Shown piece by piece: positions 1 to 7,941 of a DNA stretch of 33,382 nucleotides; position 1 is the stretch's first letter; the number at the start of each line of letters is the position of its first letter. This DNA is from Candidatus Saccharimonadota bacterium. Its GTDB lineage: Bacteria > Patescibacteriota > Saccharimonadia > Saccharimonadales > Saccharimonadaceae. The position numbers were made by a program, and so were the translations under genes. Location: assembly GCA_030528355.1 (NCBI GenBank), contig JAUMZA010000009.1, forward strand, positions 1 to 33,382, in the 5' to 3' direction. Below the pieces are notes generated by a model. That model did no database searches and was not told where the DNA came from. It saw only the letters and a program-made list of their open reading frames with translations.

Positions 1-26
1 ATCGATGTGTATAGTTGCACACTGAT

Positions 27-1253
27 ATGAAATCTAGCATTTATAGTACGCAATTATTTTCTCGTGCTCGAGTCGCCATATTTGCCGGCTTGGTGGCGTG
101 TGTGGCAGGGCTTGTTGCCACTATGCAAGCGGTATCTGCAGCCGATACTTCGCCAAAGGGTGACGTGCAGCGGGTTGTTACCGTGTTCGACCAAGGCAAG
201 CGTCGTGCATTAATTACTAAAACAACTACTGTAAAAGAGGCTCTAGATAGTGCGGGTATTGTAGTATTTGACGGTGATAAGGTTGAGCCGGGACTTGATG
301 AAAAATTTACAACGAATGAATTTACGGTGAATATTTACCGTGCTTCGCCAGTCGTGATTGTTGATGGTATGCGACGTGAACGCATCATGTCGATCCATAC
401 CGAGCCACGTGATATCGTAAAATACGCCGGCCTAACCGTGCGACAAGAGGACAAGTTGACCCTCGAGCAGTCTACTGATGTGGTGGATGATGGTATTGGC
501 ATGCGATTGGTGATTGCCCGTGCTCAGCCAATTACGCTGGTATTGTATGGTAAGCAGCAGCTTGTATATACCCAGGCTACAACCGTAGCGGAGCTATTAC
601 AAGAAAAGCAAGTTATGCTTGCACACAATGATACACTATCGGTAACTGCAGAAACTCGTATCATTCCTGGCATGACGGTAGAGGTGTGGCGTAATGGTGT
701 GCAGACTATTACCGAAGAGCAAGAAATTCCTTTCACTACCAAAAAGATTAAGAACACCGCAAAAGACGGCTCGTATAAAGAAGTTAAAACCAAGGGTAAG
801 CCTGGCAAAAAAACAGTTACCTTCGAGGTGAATATGCAAAACGGCCAAGAAATTTCTCGTAAAGAAATACATGCTGTTGTAGTAGAGGAGCCGGTTGAAC
901 AGGTAGAAGAGGTTGGAGTGCAGCCGGGCAACCCGCTTACGAAATCCAAGGGGGCACATAATTTTGTTGATTCGAACGGCGTGTCGCACCGAGAAACATA
1001 CTACGACCTGCCAATGAATGTAGTAATGCGAGCCTGTGGGGCGGGCGGCCACTACACCGTGCGGGCAGACGGAGCCAAGATTGATAAAGATGGCTATGTG
1101 ATTATTGCTGCTCATTTAGGAAACTATCCACGTTGTTCGGTCGTAGAGACAAGTATGGGGCCTGGCAAGGTGTATGATACGGGTGGTTTTGCGGCTCGCC
1201 ATCCGCACGGTTTTGACTTGGCGACAGACTGGACAAACGGGGACGGTAGATAG
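27..1253 (+). CDS. YabE-like cell-wall protein (DUF348-G5-3D)
   Basis: Predicted secreted cell-wall remodelling protein of 408 aa. It begins with a basic start and a hydrophobic segment (about residues 14-38) ending in VSA before AD, a plausible signal-peptidase site. DUF348-like repeats follow (about 45-215), then a G5-like domain (about 220-285) with the usual K/T/G-rich strands, and a C-terminal 3D-like domain (about 320-408) with DTGG and FDLATDW, whose aspartates define that family. In Bacillus YabE and Rpf-type proteins this architecture belongs to exported muralytic enzymes. I chose ATG 27; a TTG at 15 directly follows an in-frame TAG and is less likely. The next gene, rsmA, starts at the base after the stop. 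Whether the 3D-like domain is catalytic is inferred. Domain identity is fairly secure. Confidence 0.8.
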   Translation: MKSSIYSTQLFSRARVAIFAGLVACVAGLVATMQAVSAADTSPKGDVQRVVTVFDQGKRRALITKTTTVKEALDSAGIVVFDGDKVEPGLDEKFTTNEFTVNIYRASPVVIVDGMRRERIMSIHTEPRDIVKYAGLTVRQEDKLTLEQSTDVVDDGIGMRLVIARAQPITLVLYGKQQLVYTQATTVAELLQEKQVMLAHNDTLSVTAETRIIPGMTVEVWRNGVQTITEEQEIPFTTKKIKNTAKDGSYKEVKTKGKPGKKTVTFEVNMQNGQEISRKEIHAVVVEEPVEQVEEVGVQPGNPLTKSKGAHNFVDSNGVSHRETYYDLPMNVVMRACGAGGHYTVRADGAKIDKDGYVIIAAHLGNYPRCSVVETSMGPGKVYDTGGFAARHPHGFDLATDWTNGDGR

Positions 1254-2033
1254 ATGGCTTTGCAAAATAAAAAGCATCTTGGGCAGCATTGGCTACACGA
1301 CCGTTTTATACTTGACCATATTGCTGATTGTGCTGAAGTGTGTGGCGATGATGTAGTGCTAGAAGTTGGCCCGGGGCTTGGCACTCTTACGTCTATATTA
1401 TTGCGTCGAGCCGAAAAGGTGGTGGCGGTTGAGTTTGATCAAGAGCTGGCGCGAAAGTTGTCAGGCCAGTTTCCGGGCAAGGATTTGCAGGTAATTCAGC
1501 AGGATATTTTACAGTTTGATACTCGGCTCTTGCCGGCCAGTTACAAGGTGGTGGCAAATGTGCCATATTACATTACGAGTAAGATTATTCAAAAATTTAT
1601 GACTGATGAGAACCGCCCAAGTATGGTGGTGTTGCTGATTCAAAAAGAAGTGGCCGAACGTGCCGCCGCAAAGCCGGGTGAGATGAGCGTATTAGCAGTG
1701 AGTGCGCAGCTATATGCTGATGTGTCGTTGGGTGATGTCGTACCGGCTGAATATTTTACGCCGCCGCCGAAAGTTGACTCGCAGGTGCTGATTTTACGCA
1801 CCAAAACACCACAGCTGCCAGCTAGCGTGAGCGAAAAGCAGTTCTTTCGGGTGGTGAAGGCTGGTTTTAGTGCCAAGCGCAAAAAGTTACGTTCAAGCTT
1901 GAGTGGTGGCTTGGCGATAGAAAAATCAGCAGCCGAGACCTTATTGCGGCAAGCCGGTATCTCGCCTGATGCTCGTGCTGAAGATATAAGTATGGACGAA
2001 TGGCGAGCATTAGCCGCAGCGGTATATGCGTAA
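1254..2033 (+). CDS. rsmA: 16S rRNA dimethyladenosine transferase RsmA/KsgA
   Basis: Cytoplasmic SAM-dependent enzyme that dimethylates two adjacent adenosines near the 3' end of 16S rRNA during small-subunit maturation. At 259 aa it has the usual family length. Visible are the N-terminal KKHLGQHWL (6-14), typical of KsgA, the SAM-binding GPGLGTLT (39-46), the acidic VEFD (59-62), the catalytic-loop motif NVPYY (102-106), and the C-terminal KAGFSAKRKKLRSSL block that contacts rRNA. The ATG directly abuts the stop of the YabE-like gene, so the two are probably co-transcribed. The metG promoter lies just downstream. Nothing is truncated. Confidence 0.97.
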   Translation: MALQNKKHLGQHWLHDRFILDHIADCAEVCGDDVVLEVGPGLGTLTSILLRRAEKVVAVEFDQELARKLSGQFPGKDLQVIQQDILQFDTRLLPASYKVVANVPYYITSKIIQKFMTDENRPSMVVLLIQKEVAERAAAKPGEMSVLAVSAQLYADVSLGDVVPAEYFTPPPKVDSQVLILRTKTPQLPASVSEKQFFRVVKAGFSAKRKKLRSSLSGGLAIEKSAAETLLRQAGISPDARAEDISMDEWRALAAAVYA

Positions 2034-2062
2034 CATCCCTGTTTTCTTTCATTTGGCAGATT

Positions 2063-2071
2063 TGCTATAAT
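2063..2071 (+). promoter_or_regulatory. Extended -10 promoter of metG
   Basis: TGCTATAAT, with the hexamer at 2066-2071 and only 8 nt before the metG ATG at 2080. No clear -35 is visible at 17 nt upstream. Transcription should begin at or within a few bases of the start codon, giving a leaderless mRNA. Confidence 0.75.
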
Positions 2072-2079
2072 GAAACACA

Positions 2080-3558
2080 ATGGAGAAAAAACTATATATC
2101 ACAACTGCAATTCCGTATGCCAATGCTAAACCGCACATTGGCAATGCGCTTGATTATCTTTTGGCGGATATCTGGGCACGATATCAGCGACAGCTAGGTA
2201 ACACGGTGCGTTTTCAGGCCGGTACCGACGAACATGGCACAAAAATCGCTGCGAAAGCTCAAGAGGCTGGCATGGATCCAAAATCATATGTAGATATGAC
2301 GCATGCCAACTTTAAGTATCTTATGCAGCGGGTTGGAGCGGAGTATACCGATTTTGTCCGCACGACCGATCCGCATCATCAGCAAACCGTGCAGTATATT
2401 TGGCAAAAAATCTCGCCGTATATCTACAAAGGCACCTACGAAGGTTGGTATTCGGTGGGTGAAGAGGCCTTTGTGAGTGATAAAGTCGCGGCGGCCAATA
2501 ATGGCATTTCGCCGGATCATGGGGTGCCATACGAACGCTTGAGCGAAGAGAATTACTACTTTAAGATTACCGAATTTATCCCACGTATTCGTGAAGCGAT
2601 TGAAACTGATGCAATGAAGATTGTGCCAGTTTCTCGCAAAAAAGAAGTACTTAATTTACTAGATGATGTAGAAGATGTCAGCGTGTCACGGCCACGCAAA
2701 AATCTAGGCTGGGGCATTAGTGTGCCGGGTGACGAAAGTCAGGTGATGTATGTATGGATTGACGCTTTGTCAAACTACCTCACAGCTATTGGTTATCCAG
2801 CACAGCCAGATTGGCAGGCGTTTTGGCCGGCCAGTGTGCAGGTGATCGGTAAGGATATCTTACGGTTTCATGCTATTATTTGGCCAGCAATTTTAATGGC
2901 ACTCGACTTGCCGCTACCGCAAACACTATTGGTGCATGGGCATATTAGTGCGGATGGTAAAAAGATGAGCAAGACGGTTGGTAATGTGGTTGATCCAAAT
3001 GAGATTATCGAGCAGTACGGTCTTGATGCGTTCCGTTATTATTTTAGTCGTCATATTCCAACGCAAGATGATGGCGACTTTACCTGGGAGCGTTTTGAAA
3101 CGGCGTACAATAGCGAACTAGGCAATGACTTTGGCAATCTTGTGCAGCGAGTAGCAAAAATGACCCTGCGATACCAAGCTGGTGTAGTTGGCGATTTGCA
3201 TCAAGGCGAACATGACATCCAACTGTATCGAGAGGCGATGGAAGAGCTACGGTTCAATGATGCGTTTGATCAGATCTGGAACAAAATTCGCTCGATCAAC
3301 CAATATCTTGAGCATGTAAAACCATGGGAAGTTGCTAAAAATAAAGACGATCCAGAAGCGGCTGAACATTTAAGCGATATTTTGCAAATTGCGGTTGGCG
3401 GTATTTTGCAGGTGGCTGATTTATTGGTGCCATTTTTGCCAGACACCGCCCAAAAAATTCATGCAATGTTTGAAAGCGGTGTAGTGCAAGATACTGGCCC
3501 GCTATTTCCAAAAGTTTATATTCACACTCCCGATCCACGCACATCGCAGGTAAAATAA
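2080..3558 (+). CDS. metG: Methionyl-tRNA synthetase (short, zinc-free type)
   Basis: Class I aminoacyl-tRNA synthetase charging tRNA-Met, 492 aa. The HIGH-type motif is PHIGN (18-22) and the KMSKS-type motif is KMSKT (295-299). The connective region reads GWYSVGEEAFV (122-132), where zinc-binding forms have cysteines, so this is the zinc-free type, as in Bacillus MetS. It ends soon after the anticodon-binding helical domain and has no C-terminal OB-fold tRNA-binding domain, which larger MetRS carry. The start follows the -10 by 8 nt and has no Shine-Dalgarno sequence. tatD begins 1 nt after the stop, suggesting one transcript. Confidence 0.97.
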   Translation: MEKKLYITTAIPYANAKPHIGNALDYLLADIWARYQRQLGNTVRFQAGTDEHGTKIAAKAQEAGMDPKSYVDMTHANFKYLMQRVGAEYTDFVRTTDPHHQQTVQYIWQKISPYIYKGTYEGWYSVGEEAFVSDKVAAANNGISPDHGVPYERLSEENYYFKITEFIPRIREAIETDAMKIVPVSRKKEVLNLLDDVEDVSVSRPRKNLGWGISVPGDESQVMYVWIDALSNYLTAIGYPAQPDWQAFWPASVQVIGKDILRFHAIIWPAILMALDLPLPQTLLVHGHISADGKKMSKTVGNVVDPNEIIEQYGLDAFRYYFSRHIPTQDDGDFTWERFETAYNSELGNDFGNLVQRVAKMTLRYQAGVVGDLHQGEHDIQLYREAMEELRFNDAFDQIWNKIRSINQYLEHVKPWEVAKNKDDPEAAEHLSDILQIAVGGILQVADLLVPFLPDTAQKIHAMFESGVVQDTGPLFPKVYIHTPDPRTSQVK

Positions 3559-3559
3559 C

Positions 3560-4312
3560 ATGCTGGTCGATACACACTGTCATATTCACGAGCCAGAGTA
3601 TCCGCAGCCGCTTGATGAAACAATTGCTCGAGCCCATGCTGCTGGTGTAACAAAAATGATTTGCGTGGGGACAAGTGTGCGAAGCTCCCGGCAGGCAATG
3701 GAGGCAGCTGAGCAGCACGATAGCTTGTTTGCGGCAATTGGAGTGCATCCACACGATGCGAAGGATGGCGTATCGGAAATTGCTCAGCTGGCTAAACTGG
3801 CTATGCAAAAGGTGGTAGCTGTGGGCGAGATTGGGCTTGATTATCATTACAATAACAGCCCTGCGGATGTGCAGATTGCGGCACTTGAGGAGCAGCTCCA
3901 GGTTGCTCGTGACTACAATTTGCCTGTTATCTTTCATGTGCGGTCAGCGTTTAATGAGTTTTGGCCGGTGTTTGCAAATTTTAGCGGCACAAGGGGGGTG
4001 CTGCATAGTTTTACTGATTCGGCTGTTCATCTACAAAAAGCATTACAGCATGATTTATATATTGGGGTGAACGGAATTAGCACCTTTACAAAAGATACCG
4101 CCCAGCAGGAGATGTTTCTGCAGATTCCATTTGAACGGCTGCTACTTGAAACTGATGCGCCCTTCTTGACACCCTCGCCATTTCGTGGTAAAATGAATGA
4201 GCCGAGTATGGTTCGTGAGGTAGCGAAACAGTATGCGACACGGCGTGATGTGTCGTTGACTGAACTGGCAGCCTGGACGACCCGCAATGCGGAAGCATTG
4301 TTCGGCATTTAG
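3560..4312 (+). CDS. tatD: TatD family metal-dependent DNase
   Basis: TIM-barrel metallohydrolase of 250 aa, the usual length. TatD proteins act as 3'-5' DNases or deoxyribonucleases in repair and turnover. Metal-ligand motifs are visible: DTHCHIH (4-10), GVHPHD (61-66), GEIGLDYHY (89-97), the HVR histidine region (126-128), LHSF (148-151) and ETDAPFLTP (197-205). It lies 1 nt behind metG, as in many bacteria. The exact substrate cannot be read from the sequence. Confidence 0.95.
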   Translation: MLVDTHCHIHEPEYPQPLDETIARAHAAGVTKMICVGTSVRSSRQAMEAAEQHDSLFAAIGVHPHDAKDGVSEIAQLAKLAMQKVVAVGEIGLDYHYNNSPADVQIAALEEQLQVARDYNLPVIFHVRSAFNEFWPVFANFSGTRGVLHSFTDSAVHLQKALQHDLYIGVNGISTFTKDTAQQEMFLQIPFERLLLETDAPFLTPSPFRGKMNEPSMVREVAKQYATRRDVSLTELAAWTTRNAEALFGI

Positions 4313-4346
4313 TCGATACTAACGATAATGTGTGGAGTTGTGTAGT

Positions 4347-4589
4347 ATGTATGACACTGGTAATGAATATAGGCAATTTTCATACGAACCTGCCGCTGCG
4401 TCGTATGAGGGGTACTATAATGATAACGAGGCGCCGCTGTTGCATACATTTGAACAGTCGGCAGCTATGCCACAGTACGAGCAGCCGCTAGCTCAAGAGC
4501 TGTGTCCAGAGTCTCAAACTGTGTTAGCGATTGGGGCTAATTTAGATTTTTACCGCCAGCAAATGCTGGAGATGCAGGAGTCAGCTTAA
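4347..4589 (+). CDS. Small acidic protein of unknown function
   Basis: I do not recognise this 80-aa protein. It is rich in Tyr, Glu, Gln and Ala, has no transmembrane segment or signal peptide, and looks low-complexity or disordered for about its first 55 residues; a short hydrophobic stretch (TVLAIGANL) and a probable helix (FYRQQMLEMQE) follow. I prefer ATG 4347, with GGAG at 4334-4337 about 9 nt upstream, over GTG 4332. A weak -10-like GATAAT lies at 4323-4328. Its stop codon directly abuts the ATG of the next unknown gene, so the two are likely translated together. Confidence 0.6.
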   Translation: MYDTGNEYRQFSYEPAAASYEGYYNDNEAPLLHTFEQSAAMPQYEQPLAQELCPESQTVLAIGANLDFYRQQMLEMQESA

Positions 4590-5051
4590 ATGCCGCAGCT
4601 GTTTCAAAAGGCATTGCAATTAATTATTGGCACCGAACCGCTCACTGCGGATTCGTCTTATTATCCTGTGCCCGAAAAAACAGCTAAACCTAAAAAGCGG
4701 CCGCTTAAAAAACTTACCGAACGAGAACTGATTCAGCTTGAAAGTGAAATTGGTGCAACCGTTTTTGGCCAATTACCAAAAGGATGTCGTCGTGAATTCT
4801 TCAACCTCGATCAATCTACTTGGATTTGGTACGAAGAGTCGGTTGATGGTATGACGCATCAGCGAAAATCAACAACTATTCGCTACGAGGTGCATGAAAA
4901 CGGCATCTTAAAGGTACAAGAAGGTGCTCGTTATAATTTTTTGGAAGGCCAGGAGCTGCAAAACTTCTTAATGGCTGTGCAACTGTATTACGAACAGGTT
5001 TGTCGTGATATCTACCGTGTGCACGCACCGTCTGTTGGTGTTCAGGCGTAA
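4590..5051 (+). CDS. Conserved-looking hypothetical protein
   Basis: Unrecognised soluble protein of 153 aa. Residues 1-45 include a Lys/Pro-rich linker (EKTAKPKKRPLKK). The remainder looks like a compact alpha/beta domain with GATVFGQLPKGCRREFFNL, STWIWYEE, RYEVHENGILKVQEG and a final aromatic helix (FLMAVQLYYEQVCRDIY). No signal peptide or membrane segment is visible. It starts at the base after the preceding stop. The dense pattern of aromatic and charged residues suggests a real folded protein, probably lineage-specific, but I assign no function. Confidence 0.7.
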   Translation: MPQLFQKALQLIIGTEPLTADSSYYPVPEKTAKPKKRPLKKLTERELIQLESEIGATVFGQLPKGCRREFFNLDQSTWIWYEESVDGMTHQRKSTTIRYEVHENGILKVQEGARYNFLEGQELQNFLMAVQLYYEQVCRDIYRVHAPSVGVQA

Positions 5052-5063
5052 TCACGATATACT
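5035..5063 (+). promoter_or_regulatory. Promoter of the cysteine desulfurase operon
   Basis: TTGGTG (5035-5040), 17 nt, TATACT (5058-5063). The hexamer is 8 nt before ATG 5072 with no Shine-Dalgarno sequence between, so a leaderless transcript is expected. The -35 lies inside the end of the preceding gene. Confidence 0.65.
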
Positions 5064-5071
5064 AGAAAGAT

Positions 5072-6229
5072 ATGAGCAACGTGTGCTATTTTGATTACGC
5101 TGCAGCAACTCCGCTTGATGAGCGAGTGTTGTTGGCGATGCAGCCGTATTTGAGCGAGCAATTCTATAACCCGTCAAGCCCGTATGCACCGGCGGTGGCG
5201 GTGCGACGTGCCTATGAAGCAGCTAAGCAGGCAATTGCACGCACGATTGGAGCACACGGTGATGAATTGGTAATGACAGCTGGTGCGACAGAATCAATTA
5301 ACCTGGCAATGCAAAGCATTGGCGGCCATATAATTTGCCCTGCAACCGAACACGAAAGTGTGCGACATGCGGTAATGGCGGGTGAGTATACAATTGTTGC
5401 AGTTGGAGCTGATGGCCGGGTTGATCCTGCGGTAATTGCTCGGGCGGTTACGCCACATACACGGCTGGTGAGTGCTGCGTTGGCAAATCACGAAATTGGT
5501 ACAATTCAGCCAATTGCTGATATTGCCGCAGTGCTACAGACCATTCGACAGCAGCGACAATCACAAGGCGATACAACGCCCCTGTTGCTGCACTGTGATG
5601 CGTCGCAGGGCTGTGGCTTGATTGATGTGCATGTGGCACGGCTTGGGGTTGACTTATTGACTCTTAATGCTGCGAAAGTGTATGGCCCGAAGCAGGTTGG
5701 GTTGTTATGGGTGAAGCCTGGGGTGAAGGTGCGGCCGCAGGTACACGGTGGTGGGCAGGAGCTAGGTTTGCGTAGCGGTACCGAAAATGTGGCTGGTGTG
5801 ATTGGCTTTGCGGAAGCTATGCGGCTTGCCGAAAAAAAGCGTAAAGGTGAAGTTGTAAGACTACGTTCACTGCGCGATGCCATGGAGCAAGCTTTGACTG
5901 ACGCTTTGCCGATGGCGATAGTATCTGGTAGTCGTAAACATCGTTTAGCGAATTTTTTACATATTTCATTTCCAAAAATTGATGCAGAGCGTTTGATCTT
6001 TATGCTTGAAACCAAGGGTGTGCTGGTGGCGACAGGTAGTGCATGTGCGGCAGCGAAGGGCACCGGTTCGGCGGTGCTGGCAGCAATTGGCATGGAGCCG
6101 GAGGTGGCAAGCGGCAGCCTTCGGATTACACTGGGCCGCCCCACAACCAAGGCACAGTGTGATATGGCGGTAGCGGAAATTATTGCTGCAGTGCAGGCGG
6201 AGTATGCACGCATGGGGGTTGCTATATGA
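5072..6229 (+). CDS. Cysteine desulfurase, NifS/IscS family
   Basis: PLP enzyme that removes sulfur from cysteine as a protein persulfide, 385 aa, class V aminotransferase fold. Visible are YFDYAAATP (6-14), the GATES cofactor loop (71-75), NHEIGTIQP (139-147), HCDASQ (174-179), the PLP lysine in AAKVYGPK (Lys202) and the persulfide cysteine in GSACAA (Cys325). The residue before the PLP lysine is Ala, where IscS and SufS proteins normally have His, and GPKQVG replaces the usual GPKGxG. The gene overlaps ydcF by ATGA and is two genes from mnmA, so the likely role is sulfur supply for tRNA 2-thiouridine. IscS and NifS types cannot be separated by eye. Confidence 0.93.
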   Translation: MSNVCYFDYAAATPLDERVLLAMQPYLSEQFYNPSSPYAPAVAVRRAYEAAKQAIARTIGAHGDELVMTAGATESINLAMQSIGGHIICPATEHESVRHAVMAGEYTIVAVGADGRVDPAVIARAVTPHTRLVSAALANHEIGTIQPIADIAAVLQTIRQQRQSQGDTTPLLLHCDASQGCGLIDVHVARLGVDLLTLNAAKVYGPKQVGLLWVKPGVKVRPQVHGGGQELGLRSGTENVAGVIGFAEAMRLAEKKRKGEVVRLRSLRDAMEQALTDALPMAIVSGSRKHRLANFLHISFPKIDAERLIFMLETKGVLVATGSACAAAKGTGSAVLAAIGMEPEVASGSLRITLGRPTTKAQCDMAVAEIIAAVQAEYARMGVAI

Positions 6230-6837
6230 TTCGTACACTAACGGCAATAGTACTCTTGGTGATAACAATCGGCTTGATTGGAGTGTATCTAGCACCAGAT
6301 GATTTGCAGCGGTGCGGCACTACGCCCGATGCAACGGCTGAGCTTGGGGTGTGTCGAAAGGCTGATGCGATTGTGGCGGTGAGCGGTGGCGATACTGATG
6401 CTCGCACGCAAGAAGCGATTGAGCTGTATCATCGTGGTTGGGCAAGCACAGTGGTGTTTTCGGGTGCGGCCGCCGATACATCTGGCCCGAGCAATGCCGA
6501 AGCTATGCGTCGCTATGCAATTGCTCGTGGTGTGCCAGAGTCTGCTATTTTGGTGGAGGGATCATCAAAAACTACCCGTGAGAATGCCCAGTTATCCCGT
6601 GAGCTGTTTGTAAAAAATAAACTTACACGAGTGATTTTGGTCACCTCGGCCTACCATCAACGACGGGCTAGCATAGAGTTTCGGGCGGTAGCGGGCGATG
6701 CGGTAACGGTCATTAATCACCCGGTTGCAAAAGATCGTCAATGGTCGTATTGGTGGTGGGCAACACCAAGTGGCTGGTGGCTCGCAATGAGCGAAATCGG
6801 CAAAATTTTACTGGTGTATATAGGAGCGTCCCGATGA
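6226..6837 (+). CDS. YdcF/SanA-like DUF218 membrane protein
   Basis: 203-aa protein with one N-terminal transmembrane segment (about residues 5-23) and an outward-facing DUF218 domain. Typical motifs are ADAIVAVSGGD (46-56), SSKTTRENAQ and VTSAYHQRRA. The C-terminus is tryptophan-rich (SYWWW, GWWLA). Family members (SanA, ElyC, YdcF) are linked to envelope integrity and polyprenyl-carrier metabolism, but the reaction is uncertain. ATGA overlaps join it to the gene before (6226-6229) and after (6834-6837), so it is translationally coupled between a desulfurase and mnmA although no shared pathway is obvious. Confidence 0.85.
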   Translation: MIRTLTAIVLLVITIGLIGVYLAPDDLQRCGTTPDATAELGVCRKADAIVAVSGGDTDARTQEAIELYHRGWASTVVFSGAAADTSGPSNAEAMRRYAIARGVPESAILVEGSSKTTRENAQLSRELFVKNKLTRVILVTSAYHQRRASIEFRAVAGDAVTVINHPVAKDRQWSYWWWATPSGWWLAMSEIGKILLVYIGASR

Positions 6838-7859
6838 CACGGGTATTTGTTGGCATGAGTGGCGGGGTTGATAGTAGCCTGACAGCTGCATTATTGTGTG
6901 AGCAGGGTTACCAGGTAACTGGTGTGTATATGAAAAATTGGAGCCAAGACTTACCTGGCATGAAGTGTCCGTGGGCAGAAGATCTTGCGGATGCTAAGCG
7001 AGTTGCGGTGCAGCTGGGCATTGATTTGAAAGTGTATGATTTTGAAACATCGTACCGTGAAAAAGTCGTGCAGTATATGATTGATGCCTACCAGCAGGGT
7101 TATACGCCAAACCCTGATATTATGTGCAACCAAGAGGTGAAGTTCAAGTTATTTTTAGATGCGGCCTTGGCTGATGGTGCCGATATGATTGCCACCGGAC
7201 ACTACGCTGCCACTAAAGACGGTCAGCTATTGCGTGCCAAGGATGATAATAAAGATCAAACTTACTTTTTGTACCGAGTAACTGAGCATGCACTGCGGCA
7301 TACTTTGCTGCCACTTGGCAACTATACCAAGCCTGAGGTTCGTGCAATGGCAAGCGAGCGGGGTTTGTATACCGCAGGCAAAAAAGATAGCCAGGGGATT
7401 TGTTTTGTTGGCAAGGTGGGGATTCGTGAATTTTTAGGGCAGTACATTACTACGCAGCCAGGGAATATTATCGATATTCGTACAAAAAAAGTATTAGGAC
7501 AGCATGATGGAGCGATTTTTTATACACTTGGACAGCGTCACGGGTTGCAGTTGGGTGGCGGCCTGCCGTACTATGTTGTAGGTAAAAGTATGGAGCGTAA
7601 CGAAGTGTACGTATCAACCGATCTTAATAACGAAGCAATGTGGCGTAAAACGATTGCAATTGGGGCCGTTCACTGGATTAACCATCCGCCAGCTGATGGC
7701 ACCTACTTTGCACGTATCCGGCATCGGGCACCGCTTACCGAGGTGCTATTACAGGGCGATACACTCACCTTCATCGAACCGCAGCGGGCAGCTGCAGCAG
7801 GGCAATCAGTAGTGTTGTATGAGGATCTTCGCTGTATTGGCGGGGGTGTTATTATATAG
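6834..7859 (+). CDS. mnmA: tRNA-specific 2-thiouridylase MnmA
   Basis: Installs sulfur on U34 of tRNAs for Lys, Glu and Gln. 341 aa. The ATP-pyrophosphatase P-loop is SGGVDSS (9-15); the two catalytic cysteines are Cys98 in PDIMCNQEVKF and Cys190 in SQGICFVG; the DQTYFLY motif and C-terminal beta-barrels are present. ATG 6834 is chosen because TAGGAG at 6821-6826 sits 7 nt upstream and the start overlaps the ydcF stop; an upstream extension of the frame to 6741 would run deep into ydcF. Sulfur probably comes from the desulfurase two genes upstream, possibly directly, since no TusA-E relay gene is seen here. Confidence 0.97.
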   Translation: MTRVFVGMSGGVDSSLTAALLCEQGYQVTGVYMKNWSQDLPGMKCPWAEDLADAKRVAVQLGIDLKVYDFETSYREKVVQYMIDAYQQGYTPNPDIMCNQEVKFKLFLDAALADGADMIATGHYAATKDGQLLRAKDDNKDQTYFLYRVTEHALRHTLLPLGNYTKPEVRAMASERGLYTAGKKDSQGICFVGKVGIREFLGQYITTQPGNIIDIRTKKVLGQHDGAIFYTLGQRHGLQLGGGLPYYVVGKSMERNEVYVSTDLNNEAMWRKTIAIGAVHWINHPPADGTYFARIRHRAPLTEVLLQGDTLTFIEPQRAAAAGQSVVLYEDLRCIGGGVII

Positions 7860-7870
7860 CACAAGATTGC

Positions 7871-7900
7871 TTGCAGAGTGTGAGTAAAGTTTGCTACACT
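7871..7900 (+). promoter_or_regulatory. Promoter of the SulP gene
   Basis: TTGCAG (7871-7876), 18 nt, then TACACT (7895-7900) preceded by TGC. The expected start point near 7907 gives a leader of about 35 nt, unlike the leaderless promoters elsewhere. Only a weak purine stretch (GGTAAAGAG) precedes the ATG. Confidence 0.6.
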
Positions 7901-7941
7901 GGTACCACTATAGGAAGTAATAAACAAATACGGTAAAGAGT

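Noticed and set aside
15-26. TTG 15 as start of the YabE-like gene
   Set aside because: It directly follows an in-frame TAG and adds four residues of no apparent use; ATG 27 is more likely.
3335-3937. 200-codon open frame on the - strand across metG/tatD
   Set aside because: It lies opposite two convincing genes, has no family motifs or ribosome site, and its composition fits an antisense shadow.
5506-6213. 235-codon open frame on the - strand inside the desulfurase gene
   Set aside because: It is exactly antisense to a conserved enzyme; its Ala/Ser/Pro-rich translation mirrors the coding strand.
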